Origin: Hyperoodon ampullatus
Lineage: Eukaryota > Chordata > Mammalia > Artiodactyla > Ziphiidae
Assembly: GCA_949752795.1 (NCBI GenBank)
Contig: OX457056.1
Location: 92,216,942 to 92,280,941, forward strand
Direction of reading: 5' to 3'
DNA length: 64,000 nucleotides
Both the position numbers and the translations under genes were made by a program. Below are positions 47,470 through 58,599 of the stretch, piece by piece. Each line of letters begins with the position of its first letter. The first letter of the stretch is position 1. The notes under the pieces are model-generated. The model was given only the letters and a program-made list of their open reading frames with translations, made no database searches and was not told the DNA's origin.

Positions 47470-48599
47470 TGGTTTAAATGATTTCTCTGTTTAATTCTAT
47501 AGTTACAAAAGAGACAACATCTACGAAGTAGAAAAATTACAGAATGCATAGTCAGAAGACACCCAATTAATTTTGTCATGAGACATTTATAATAAAAGAA
47601 TTGTTCTTCTATACAAGTTAGGGCAAAACTGCTTGACAAGGCATCAAAGTAAATCTGAGCAATTTCTTTGACTGGATAAAAGTTAGGACCTCTAGATGGC
47701 CTATCTGCTTATAGAATTTTCATATTTTAAAATATTTTAGAATCTGTATCTTGACTAAATGTTAATATTATTAATTCATAGAACATCTTTGCATGGAATC
47801 ATTTCTAAGGAATGTGGAGTTATACAAACATATTTCCCCTGTGACATCTCAAAACATGCTCGACCATTAAAAGAAAATTAATTTAAAAGACATCTGTGCC
47901 AGTATGTGTATTTGCTTCTTCTACAGAGAGCTACAACAGCCAGAACCTCACTTTGGTAATAATAAAATATGCTATGGTGACTTCCAAGCACCGTATAGTT
48001 TTTAAATGGAAAACAAACTGGAGAATCTTTGAAGGTTTGTCAGAAACTGCAACGTCTGGGTGGCAAGTGGGATTTCACTGGGCCCAAGGGACATTGCAAA
48101 ACCCTCTTCCCAGCCATCTGTTGCTTTGTATCTGCAATTTTACTGGAAGCCAGTCAAAAAGAGGATAACAAGTGAAAACTATTTTGGCAACAAAATAAAA
48201 AATAAGAAACCCGAAACAAACATATCCCCACAAACAGATTTTCTGTTGGATTCAAATCATATATGACAGCAATTTTTAGAAAATGTACAAGCTAAACTCA
48301 CTGAAAATGCCAAGAGACAGAATGAAGAATGAAAGGAAACCAGGAAGGGACACCTCTCCATGAAGCAACTTGTCTGTTTAGTTGTGTTTCCTCATAAGAC
48401 AGAAGTTCCTTGAGGGCAGAGACCAAGTCTTCTTCACTCTGTCCTCCAAGAACCTCAGGTATGGCTAAATATGTTAGGAGATGGTATAGGAAAGCATCAT
48501 ATGATACAGATAGGAAATAAATGAGCTTGAATGAAAATACCTACAGTATGTGATTTGGGATGGGGAAAGAACAGTGACTGTGGAAGTGGTATTCTAGCA
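47470..48599. other. Unassigned sequence
   Basis: A weak L2-like end ('ttccttgagggcagagacca') lies at 48400-48480. The 90-codon frame at 47896-48168 has no domain. Confidence 0.45.
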
Positions 48600-48735
48600 T
48601 GAGGTCTTTAATAGCCGTTCACTCACTCATTCAGCAAATACTTGTGGAGAACTTACCATGGGTACTGTCTTACATGCCAGGGATACAACTATAAACAAAA
48701 TGAATCAAATCCCTGCCCTCATGGAGTTTACAATT
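48600..48735 (+). repeat. Ancient interspersed repeat, class unsure
   Basis: 'cactcattcagcaaatactt', 'catgccagggatacaactat' and 'atccctgccctcatggagtt' form a widely dispersed old mammalian text whose family I cannot name with certainty. Confidence 0.5.
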
Positions 48736-48739
48736 AAAT

Positions 48740-48960
48740 GCTAATAGTTATGGAGCATTGCTCTGTGCCAGGCATTGTATTCAGAGCTTCATATGTGATC
48801 TCTCCTTTGATCTTCATGCCACTCTTTGGGATAAGTTGCTATTATTATTCTCACCTCACAAGTGAGACAACTGAGGTTTAGGTTTAGGGACTTGCCTAGG
48901 TCCAGGAACCAGTGACTCAAACAAAGGTCTGCCTAGCCACTGAACCTCTAATCTTCACAG
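48740..48960 (-). repeat. MIR SINE
   Basis: 'ctctgtgccaggcattgtat', 'acctcacaagtgagacaact' and 'ggacttgcctaggtccagga' are reverse-MIR blocks. Confidence 0.7.
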
Positions 48961-51084
48961 CTGCACACTCCATCAGAGATTCATTATGTGACTCTAAGAC
49001 CACAATCTTATAGCTGCTGTCATGCTGTTTAATTTTGGACGGCAATTATACAAGTGAATGTTATAGCATCTTGTCCTATATTATACCAGTATAGTCATTA
49101 ACAGATGAGAGAGAAAGCCTCAAGATTTGTAAAGTTTAAAGCCATGGACTCCAAAAAGGAAAATGTGTGTCTGATTGTTGTTGAAAGGAGAGAGGAAAGC
49201 GTTAGGAGATACAATGTTAAAAGAGATATTCATATGGGAAGAAACAATGTTATGAGTTTTTCTAAGATGGAAAAGCGCTATCTCCCAACGGAAATAAAGA
49301 ATTGACTCTTGTCACCTAAAGAAAAGAAGAAAATAGGTAAAAGAAGAAATCTGGCAAACTCTGTGCTAGGGAGGTATGTAAATCCCAAAGTGACTATTAA
49401 CAGGAGATTGAGAATGCAAAAAAAACCTAAAAAACACTAGAGTATACATTATCTCTGATGGTCTTTCAGTAATTCAGACTCTGGAAAATACCTTATATTT
49501 TCATAATCCTCCAAGAATATCTACATAAATCTGATTGTTACATAAAAGTTAATTATGGGTTATTGTTCTATCAAATGTCAGTTTATTTCAACCTTCAGTT
49601 CAAAAATTTAGAACATCCAAAGTCTCTCTTGAATCCTGTGGCTACAACTTTCATAAAAACAGCTTAGGTGGCCTGTGACAGAACACAGGCAAACTGAGTA
49701 TTTCTGGGAGAAAAGATATACTCTGAAGTATACGGCTATGGAGTCTGGTACTTTTTAATCTGTTTTAGCAATATCACATCTTCACTATTAAGACACAGTT
49801 GGTCATGCCTTTTTTTCTAATTATAATAATTTATAGTTTTTCTCTTAAAAGTAATTCTTTTAGTTTTCGTTCTTCTGGGATATCAAAACTCTCAAAAGAT
49901 GCAGAGATTTAGTAATTAGAGAAATACAAATCTTCCAAGGTCAAAATCAACATCACTGAAGGTTTTTAGGTAAGTGTGGCAAAAAAGGAGACATCAAAAT
50001 GACAACAGAATGCTATACATGTAAAATAATTCCAGTGAATCAGAGCTAAATTAGAAATTGCCACATGATGTGCAAATTGCAGCCCAGATGTGTGCTTCAT
50101 TTCATTGAACAAATATTTACATAGTATAACAGGCTTTGTGCTACACATATGTAGACAGAGACATAATGGCACATTCTCAGCCTGTGATGAATTTACATTA
50201 CAATTTGTCTGATAAAATACATAATAAAATACCATGTAATATTAATTAATATTAATATAACATGATAATACACTACGTAATATTAATTTATTACGTGAAA
50301 AAAGCAAGGCAGAGTCCAATGCTAACAACATTTGTATAAAAAGGGGGAAATGGAGAAGAAAATATATATGAGTTTATGTATATATATGTATATATACATA
50401 CACACATATATATGTGTATATATATGTATATATACATACACACACATATGTGTATATATATATATATCTGCAAGAAAACCCAATATGTATCTGTTGTGCT
50501 TATTTCAATTGTCTCCAGAAAGATAAAAGGTGTACCAGGATATTGATTCCACCATTTCTACCATGACCATTAATGTTAGAAATACAAAAGCAGTAAACAA
50601 TTACAAGTCTTCCCCACTTTTCCAAATCACTAATGTCACTCATAGGACTGTTTCAGCAATCTATTTTTTCCACATGGGATCACAAAATTTCACAAAGCTG
50701 AGAGTTAAAATAGAAAAGCATAAACTATCATTACATTCCTCCTACTCTGTGCCTACTGCACACATAATTATTAGCCATTTCCCTCACTAAATGCCCCCTA
50801 GTGGGTGTTAATGTATTGGAGGGTTCGGTTCCTTAATAAAAAAAAGTATTTATGGATAAGCGGTATGTGAACGTTTATAAAACCCTGGGCATGACACTGA
50901 ATTAAACCTCATCCCAGTTATGTGAAAATGGAAGTATAAAGGAAAAACTAGTGTAGAAACACCAGAAATACCAATAAATGATGGTACATGTAAATTAAAA
51001 GGAAGCCAAAGTGGTTATCAGGGAACTGGTGGCAAAAATGAAAATAAAAGGAGTCTTATCTGTCATGTTAGTTAGTTACCAGAG
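48961..51084. other. Unassigned AT-rich sequence
   Basis: About 2.1 kb, broken by the TA/CA microsatellite at 50362-50467. No gene or other repeat recognised. The 89-codon minus frame at 49966-50235 has no domain. Confidence 0.5.
50362..50467. repeat. (TA)n/(CA)n microsatellite with a 38-bp higher-order period
   Basis: A 29-bp stretch at 50378-50406 repeats perfectly at 50416-50444. The tract alternates TA-rich and CA-rich blocks and is largely self-complementary. Frames over it are low complexity. Confidence 0.88.
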
Positions 51085-51310
51085 TTCTTAGCCTCACTTT
51101 TGCTAAGTGGTTAAGAATCCAGGGATTAAATTACCAATACTTATTACCTGAGTGAGCTTGGGTAAGTTATTTAACTTGCCTCAGTTTCCTCATTTGTTCA
51201 ATGCAGGATAATAATAGAAACCAGTTAATAGGGGCCCTATGAAGAATAAATACATCACTTGGAATAGTGCCTGGCACAGATGTGTACAATAAATATTATC
51301 TATTATTATT
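51085..51310 (+). repeat. MIR SINE
   Basis: 'tgctaagtggttaagaatcc', 'gtaagttatttaacttgcct', 'cagtttcctcatttgttcaa' and 'aatagtgcctggcacagatg' are plus-MIR blocks covering nearly the whole element. Confidence 0.75.
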
Positions 51311-51436
51311 ATTTACTACATTCTAAAAGTATCAGCATTCCGAATGATGGCCCTGGGGTTATTAAGAATCAGAAATAAAGATGATACAAACAGATGAAGA
51401 GATATACCATGTTCTTGGATTGGAAGAATCAACATT

Positions 51437-52740
51437 GTGAAAATGACTATACTACCCAAAGCAATCTACAGATTCAATGCAATCCCTGTCAAACTACCAA
51501 TGGCATTTTTCACAGAACTAGAACAAAAAATTTCACAATTTGTACGGAAACACAAAAGACCCCAAATAGCCAAAGCAATCTTGAGAAAGAAAAACAGAGC
51601 TGGAGGAATCAGGCCCCCTGACTTCAGACTATACTACAAAGCTACAGTAATCAAGACAGTATGGTACTGACACAAAAACAGAAATATAGATCAATGGAAC
51701 TGAATAGAAAGCCCAGAGGTAAACCCACACACCTATGGTCACCTTATTTTTGATAAAGGAGGCAAGAATATACAAGGGAGAAAAGACAGCCTCTTCAATA
51801 AGTGGTGCTGGGAAAACTGGACAGCTCCATGTAAAAGAATGAAATTAGAACACTCCCTAACACCATACACAAAAATAAACTCAAAATGGATTAAAGACCT
51901 AAATGTAAGGCCAGACACTATTAAACTCTTAGAGGAAAACATAGGCAGAACACTCTATGACATAAATCACAGCAAGATCCTTTTTGACCCACCTCCTACA
52001 GAAATGGAAATAAAAACAAAAATAAACAAATGGGACCTAATGAAACTTCAAAGCTTTTGCACAGCAAAGGAAACCATAAACAAGACGAAAAGACAACCCT
52101 CAGAGTGGGAGAAAATATTTGCAAATGAAGCAACCGACAAAGGATTAATCTCCAAAATTTACAAGCAGCTCATGCAGCTCAATATCAAAAAAACAAACAA
52201 CCCAATCCAAAAGTGGGCAGAAGACCTAAATAGACATTTCTCCAAAGAAGATATACAGACTGCCAACAAACACATGAAAGAATGCTCAACATCACTAATC
52301 ATTAGAGAAATGCAAATCAAAACTACAATGAGGTATCACCTCACACAAGTCAGAATGGCCATCATCAAAAAATCTACAAATAATAAATGCTGGAGAGGGT
52401 GTGGAGAAAAGGGAACCCTCTTGCACTGTTGGTGGGAATGTAAATTGATACAGCCACTATGGAGAACAGTGTGGAGGTTCCTTAAAAAACTACAAATAGA
52501 ACTACCATACGACCCAGCAATCCCACTACTGGGCATATACCCTGAGAACACTATAATTCAAAAGGAGTCATGTACCACAATGTTCATTGCAGCACTATTT
52601 ACAATAGCCAGGACATGGAAGTAACCTAAGTGTTCATCGACAGATGAATGCATAAAGAAGATGTGGCACATATATACAATGGAATATTACTCAGCCATAA
52701 AAAGAAACGAAATTGAGTTACTTGTAGTGAGCTGGATGGA
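51437..52740 (+). pseudogene. L1 ORF2 C-terminal remnant
   Basis: L1 ORF2 encodes the endonuclease and reverse transcriptase that copy L1 RNA into the genome. This remnant keeps only the region after the RT core. In one frame it reads 51437-51670, then continues from 51839 to 52624 (261 codons). The last part carries the conserved CX3CX7HX4C motif (Cys, Cys, His, Cys around residues 183-201 of the 261-codon segment) and the PLLGIYP block. Lesions seen: TGA at 51668-51670 and at 51701-51703, TAA at 52622-52624 (a CAA in the copy at 57.8 kb), and a 2-nt loss near 52740 relative to sibling copies. No endonuclease or catalytic RT residues are present, so it is non-functional. Confidence 0.93.
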
Positions 52741-52856
52741 CTGAGTCTGTCATACAGAGTGAAGTAAGTCACAAAGAGAAAAACAAATACCGTCTGCTAA
52801 CACATATATATGGCATCTAAAAAAAAAAAGAAAGCTTCTGAAGAACCTAGGGGCAG

Positions 52857-53058
52857 GGGCTTCCCTGGTGGTGCAGTGGTTGAGAGTCGGCCTGCCGATG
52901 CAGGGGACACGGGTTCGTGCCCCGGTCTGGGAAGATCCCACATGCCGCGGAGCGGCTGGGCCTGTGAGCCATGGCTGCTGAGTCTGCGCGTCCGGAGCCT
53001 GTGCTCCGCGACGGGAGAGGCCACAACAGGGAGAGGCCCGCGTACCGCAAAAAAAAAA
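52857..53058 (+). mobile_element. tRNA-Glu-derived SINE, short form, nested in L1
   Basis: A near-standard short form with a 12-nt A-tail, inserted in the 3' UTR of the L1 at 51378-53400. TSD 'aagaacctaggggcag' at 52841-52856 and repeated at 53059-53074. It is therefore younger than the L1. Confidence 0.96.
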
Positions 53059-53414
53059 AAGAACCTAGGGGCAGGACAGGAATAAAGACGCAGATGTAGA
53101 GAATGGACTTGAGGACACGGGGAGTAGGAAGGGTAAGCTGGGATGACGTGAGAGAGTGGCATGGACACATATACACTACCAAATGTAAAATAGATAGCTA
53201 GTGGGAAGCAGCCACATAGCGCGGGGAGATCAGCTCGGTGCTCTGTGACCACCTAGAGGGGTGGGATAGGGAGGGTGGGAAGGAGACGCAAGAGGGAGGA
53301 GATATGGTGATATATGTATAGCTGATTCACTTTGTTATAAAGCAGAAAGTAGCACACCATTGTAAAGCAATTATACTCCAGTAAAGATGTTTTAAAAAAA
53401 AAGAATCAGAAATA

Positions 53415-54979
53415 CCATCACAGCTGTTAGAGACTAAATAAATTATATAAATAAAGAAATCTGTGCACATGCATGCACGTATATAGAGAAACGGTTTCTT
53501 AATCTGATTATTCAATTAGTCATAAGAAAATTTTTCTATCCAGGCTAGTTAGCAAAATTTAATTGCCTTCATTAAATGAGGTGTTGAAAGGTCATTAGGA
53601 CTACATTACAAATTCCTATTATCAAAAAGATGCTTTAAAAGGTATTCTGACAAAATACGCATGAGAATAAGACTTGGATGAGGGATGAATAGCTGGAGAT
53701 GAACAAACACACAAAGTTCCCTATGGAATCTCATATGACCTCAGCCAAACCCAGCAAGTATCAAGAGATTGTAGAAATTGAACTTCTGGTTTTATTTCAG
53801 CCTTATTCTGGGTCCTGAAAATTCCCTTTCTTTTTTAGTATTTTCAAAGTATCTCTCTTTTCTACTGAGTGGAAAGTTTACTAATGTTGGAAGTAAGGTG
53901 TACAAAACGGTTTGTAGGTTGCCACCGAAATCTCATGACTATGCAAATGCTCAGAGTTTTAGCATAAATAATCATCACTACCCCAAACTGTGTTGCTGAA
54001 TGAACCACGCAAACCCACAGCTGTGAGATTAAGTACAGAAAAGACAGATCTCCACTTCTGGCACAACTTCAAATGCCTCATCAGAGACAGAGAAATGTCA
54101 AACACAAAGTTTACACTGAAACACTGCAGCTCCCAGGGACAGGGAAGAAACTACCAGTGCGTTCTGTATGGTAAACTACTTAACACACTTCACCCTTCAT
54201 GCACTGTAAAAAGGACTGGCTTGCAGAAACTCAGTTTGAGTGACTTTACGGGGCTACATGAGTCACTATCATGTTGTGCAGAAACCCAGCTTGACGAGCT
54301 GCACATCCAAATGCGGCTGTTCCAATAAGACCTGCTTTGATCTCTGGTCCTGTTCCTTTCTCTGACCATGGTTATACCATTCCTGTTGCACTAATCCAAA
54401 GAGCAACTCACAGAGCTTCCAGAATGATATTCTCCTTTTAATAAGAGCTGATCTTCTGAATTCTGGATGGCAAAGGTTCTAGTGGATTCTAGTCCACAGT
54501 ACATGTGTAAAGTTTTAACTGTATCTGCTGACACAGAGAAAGTTACTCATGGAAGAACTATCTTTGATGCACTGCACACAGTCTGGCTGTGCTGAGATAG
54601 TTGTTTGAAATGAAAAAGCAAATATGTTAAGCATTGCTTGTAAATAGAAATGTTAAAAACACTGGTGGAAGTTAAAAGATATAATGGTAGATAAACCTCC
54701 ATTTACAGTAACAACGAAAAAGGTAGACTTAAGGGAGGACAGAGGAGATGCAGCAGGCACGGAGGGTTCGTGCCAAGGCCACATTAAAACAAACAAACAA
54801 ACAAACCATAAGAAGTTTCTTCTTAAGGGAAACTCAGAGTGCACCTGCCCCCAGATTTTGGTACCCAAGGCAAAAGGGATGTAAATTTCCTATCCAGGCT
54901 TCTTGTTGGAAGATTTCTTTCTTCATTGTTGGAAAGTTTTCTCCTTGTTGGAAAGTTTTCTGTTAGAAAGTTTCTGGAG
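53415..54979. other. Unassigned sequence
   Basis: An (AAAC)n run lies at about 54788-54806. The 112-codon frame at 53990-54328 has no recognised domain, and nothing else supports a gene. Confidence 0.45.
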
Positions 54980-55290
54980 CACAGAGAGCCAGCTGCCATA
55001 TCATGAGGACACTCAAACAGTCCTATGGAGAGGACCATGTAGTGGGAAACTGAGATCTCCAGGTAACAGCCTGTTAGGAACAGAGGCCACCTGACAACAT
55101 CCTTGTGAGTGATCTTGGAAGCAGATTTTCCAGTGGTGGTAAGGCCTTTAGATGACTGCAACCCCAGCCAACACCTTCACTGCAGTGTCACGAGATATCC
55201 TAAAACAGAACCATCCAGCTAAGCTGCTCCTGCTTTTTTAACCATGGACATAATAAGAAAATAAATGTTTGTGTTTTAAGCCATTAAAAA
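54980..55290 (+). repeat. Ancient LTR-type repeat (MaLR/MLT1-like)
   Basis: 'ccatatcatgaggacactca', 'atcttggaagcagattttcc', 'tttagatgactgcaacccca', 'cagaaccatccagctaagct' and 'aaataaatgtttgtgtttta' are the plus-strand blocks of the family seen in reverse at 6786-7285. Confidence 0.6.
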
Positions 55291-55369
55291 AAAAAAGAAA
55301 AGGGTAAACTTAAAAAGAACTTAAATAAACTTGAAAAGCTTAAAACTTATGTGAAAAACACTGTTTTAA

Positions 55370-57040
55370 AACACTCCTCTAAAACACAATTGCAGATTTG
55401 AGTGAATGGAAAGATATCCCTGGTTCTTGGTTAGGACATCTCCATCTCAACATTATCAAAATATACCTGTGATCTCTAAGTCAATTTATAAATTTTGTGA
55501 AATCCCAATAAAAACACCAAGGAGCCATTTTTTTTCTGGAAATAAACAAATTGACTTTACTAAATACTAAAGTTCATATGAAAAAATAACTGCACAAGAT
55601 TATCTAAGGAAAACAATGTAAAGAAAGAGCTGTGAGGGAATAGCTAAAAGAAATATTAAAACCTACTACAAAGTCTCTATAACTAAAATGGTGTGGTCTT
55701 GGAGCACAAATAGACCTATGAAACAGAAGAGCAAGTCCAGAAGGAGAACTGACAGATGGAAATTAATATATGATAAGATGCATCCCAAAATGTGGGAATA
55801 AAGATGGCTTTTTAATATAGGGTATTTGCACAACTGGATAGTCATTTGAAAAATGATAAATTTTGATCCATTCTTCATGTTTCCCATAAGCACAAACTCC
55901 AAATTAATAAGATATTTTTAAAATAAAATTATGCAATTAATTTTTTTAAATGGGTGAATTCTTAAATAATTCTTCTATAACCTGAAAGTTAAAAAGGCTT
56001 TCTAATTGTGACTCAAAATCCAGATGCAATCTAAAAACACTGATATATTCGATTATCTTAAAAAAATGCATGGCAAAAAACACTGTATGCAAAGACAACA
56101 CATTAGAAGAAAATATTTGCAAGTACATCCTAGATAAAGGACTAATATCCCTAATTTATAAAGAACTTTAAAAAACTGATCAAAAACAGACCAAAAATAT
56201 TACAGAAAGATGTACAAAAGACATGAATAAAAAATTCCCATGAAAGATATAAATGACATTAAAATATGATAAGATGTTCAACTTCACTTAAAAGAGAAAT
56301 CATATTAAAGCAATACTGAAATACCTCACCCAACAGATTGGCAAAAAATCAAAAGCTTGACAATACAGTCTGTTGTGAGGCTGAAGAGAAACAGGCCTTC
56401 TCCTACATAGCTGGTGGGAAGGTAAAAGGGTCCAACCCATATGGATGGGGAATTTGGCAATATCTAACAAAACTAAATCACTTACCCTTGACCCAGCAAT
56501 ACCATGACTACAGTTTATCCTGATCATATAATTCCAACATGTATACATAGGGTTACCCGTTGCACCATCATTTGTAATCACAAAATATTAGAAATTACCT
56601 AAATATCCAACCACAGGATGTGGTTAAATAAAGTATGGTGCATTCGCACCATGAAATATTAGGCAAATGTAGTAAAGAACAAGAAAGCTCTCTGTGAACT
56701 GATATGGAATAATTTCCAGGACATATTAAGTAAAAAAAAGCACAGTATAAAACAGTACATACAGTATGCTGCCCTTGTATAAGAAAAAGGGGGAAGTAAG
56801 AAACCATATATTTCCCTTTTTATTTTTGCAAAAGGAAACACAGGAAGAATAAATCAGAAACCAGTAAAATTGGTTACCGACAAAGGAATGAATGAGGTGG
56901 GTGGAATACAAGTTGAAAGTGATGGAGGAGTAAGTAACATTTCTGAACACATCTTCTGTATAATTTTAAATGTGGAAGAATGTTAATGTTGCACATATTC
57001 AAAAGTACAATTAAATCAATAAGCTTCGGAGAGAACCCTG
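55370..57040 (+). repeat. Old L1M: ORF2 3' half and 3' UTR
   Basis: Recognisable blocks in L1 order: 'gaaatcccaataaaaacacc', 'aaatggtgtggtcttggagc', 'agaaaatatttgcaagtaca', 'tagataaaggactaatatcc', 'cttgacccagcaataccatg', 'catgaaatattaggcaaatg' and 'tggttaccgacaaaggaatg'. There are many stops and indels, and no frame exceeds ~93 codons. It is far older than the L1s at 51.4 and 57.4 kb. Confidence 0.75.
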
Positions 57041-57347
57041 AAACTGAATGCAAACAAATAAACATATGATCCCAACTGAAAAATAGAACCATGTTGTGGC
57101 GCAGGTGGGCAGGTGAGGGAAGAAGTGATCCAAGTAACCTGAGAACACAATGCTTTGATAAATACCTTCAGTTCGGGAAGATAAAGAACTGCAAGCAAAC
57201 CTTGAACTATATTTCGTAGGCTTCTTTTTCATAGTGCTGTGAGTATAGCAATTCTGAAACTGCTTTTTTCTTTTTGTTTGTGCACTGTAGGATTAAGCAA
57301 ATGGAGTAAATGTGTTGACGTTGCTGAGAGCCAGGGCTCTTGCTGTG
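57041..57347. other. Unassigned sequence
   Basis: Possibly the degraded end of the preceding L1M. Nothing firm. Confidence 0.4.
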
Positions 57348-57362
57348 AAAAAGTGAAATGCA

Positions 57363-57678
57363 GTTTTTTAAGGAAACTCCATACTGTTCTCCATAGTGGC
57401 TGTATCAATTTACATTCCTACCAACAGTGCATGAGGGTTCCCTTTTCTCCACACCCTCTCCAGCATGTATTGTTTCTAGATTTTTTGATGATGGCCATTC
57501 TGACTGGTGTGAGATGATATCTCATTGTAGTTTTGATTTGTATTTCTCTAATGATTAATGATGTTGAGCATTCTTACATGTGTTTGTTGGCAATCTGTAT
57601 ATCTTCTTTGGATAAATGTCTATTTAGGTCTTCTGCCCATTTTTGGATTGGGTTGTTTGTTTTTTTGTTATTGAGCCT
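57363..57678 (-). mobile_element. L1 inverted 5' segment (twin-priming)
   Basis: Antisense ORF2: 'ccatagtggctgtatcaatt', 'cttttctccacaccctctcc', 'gatgatggccattctgactg', 'ggattgggttgtttgttttt'. Together with the sense segment that follows, it forms one insertion bounded by the 15-bp TSD 'aaaaagtgaaatgca' (57348-57362, 58366-58380). Confidence 0.95.
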
Positions 57679-58365
57679 ACTTAAAAAACTACAAATAGAA
57701 CTGCCATACGACCCAGCAATCGCACTACTGGGCATATACCCTGAGAAAACCATAATTCAAAAAGAGTCATGTAAGCAACCTAGCCAGGACATGGAAGCAA
57801 CCTAAGTGTCCATCAACAGATGAATGGATAAAGAAGATGTGGCACATATATACAATGGAATATTACACAGCCATAAAAAGAAATGAAATTGAGTTATTTG
57901 TAGTGAGGTGGATGGACCTAGAGTCTGTCATACAGAGTGAAGTAAGTCAGAAAGAGAAAAACAAATACCGTATGCTAACACATATATATGGAATCTAAGA
58001 AAAAAAAAGGTCATGAAGTACCTAGGGGTAAGATGAGAATAGACACAGACCTACTAGAGCATGGACTTGAGGATATGGGGAGAGGGAAGGGTAAGCTGTG
58101 ACAAAGCGAGAGAGTGGCATGGGCATATATACACTACCAAACGTAAAATAGATAGCTAGTGGGAAGCAGCTGCATAGCACAGGGACATCAGCTCGGTGGT
58201 TTGTGACCACCTAGCGGGGTGGGATAGGGAGGGTGGGAGGGAGGGAGATGCAAGAGGGAAGAGATATGGGAACATATGTATATGTATAGCCGATTCACTT
58301 TGTTATAAAGCAGAAACTAACACACCATTGTAAAGCAATTATACTCCAATAAAGATGTTAAAAAA
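57679..58365 (+). mobile_element. L1 sense 3' segment of the inverted insertion
   Basis: Starts at 'cttaaaaaac', the same ORF2 word that ends the inverted segment (an ~10-bp overlap). It runs through the ORF2 end and 3' UTR to 'caataaagatgttaaaaaaa'. About 30 nt of ORF2 are missing after 'gagtcatgta' (near 57772). In their place is 'agcaacc', a word that also occurs ~20 nt downstream. Confidence 0.95.
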
Positions 58366-58460
58366 AAAAAGTGAAATGCAAATATGGAATGGGGCAAAGG
58401 CAAGGAGGAACCCTGGGGGTTGGAGTAGAATGGCAGGTACATATATTCATCTACTAGACA

Positions 58461-58498
58461 TATATATAGTTATATAACTAATGATATAACTATATATA
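58461..58498. repeat. Perfect 15-bp inverted repeat, 8-nt loop
   Basis: 'tatatatagttatat' (58461-58475) and 'atataactatatata' (58484-58498) are exact reverse complements. All-AT arms except one G/C pair. It lies in an AT-rich stretch. Confidence 0.9.
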
Positions 58499-58599
58499 GA
58501 TATAACACTCATTTTCTAATGTATATATACTTCTAATATGAATTTGTATGTATGTGCATTTTTATTTATTTGTATGTATGTTAAAAAAATTTATTTTTT

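Larger units (their letters stand above)
51378..53400 (+). mobile_element. 5'-truncated L1 (ORF2 3' part and 3' UTR) with a nested SINE
   Basis: About 1.8 kb of L1 excluding the SINE at 52857-53058. It begins inside ORF2 downstream of the reverse-transcriptase core and runs through the Cys-rich domain and 3' UTR to 'agtaaagatgttttaaaaaa'. A 14-bp TSD 'aagaatcagaaata' is at 51364-51377 and 53401-53414. The 3' UTR has the landmarks seen in the copies at 29741, 42108 and 57679. Confidence 0.96.

Noticed and set aside
51839..52624. 261-codon frame as a functional protein
   Set aside because: It is the C-terminal part of L1 ORF2, 5'-truncated and bounded by in-frame stops. No complete enzyme domain is left.
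53990..54328. 112-codon frame as a gene
   Set aside because: No domain, no matching upstream exon, and its length is within chance for this composition.
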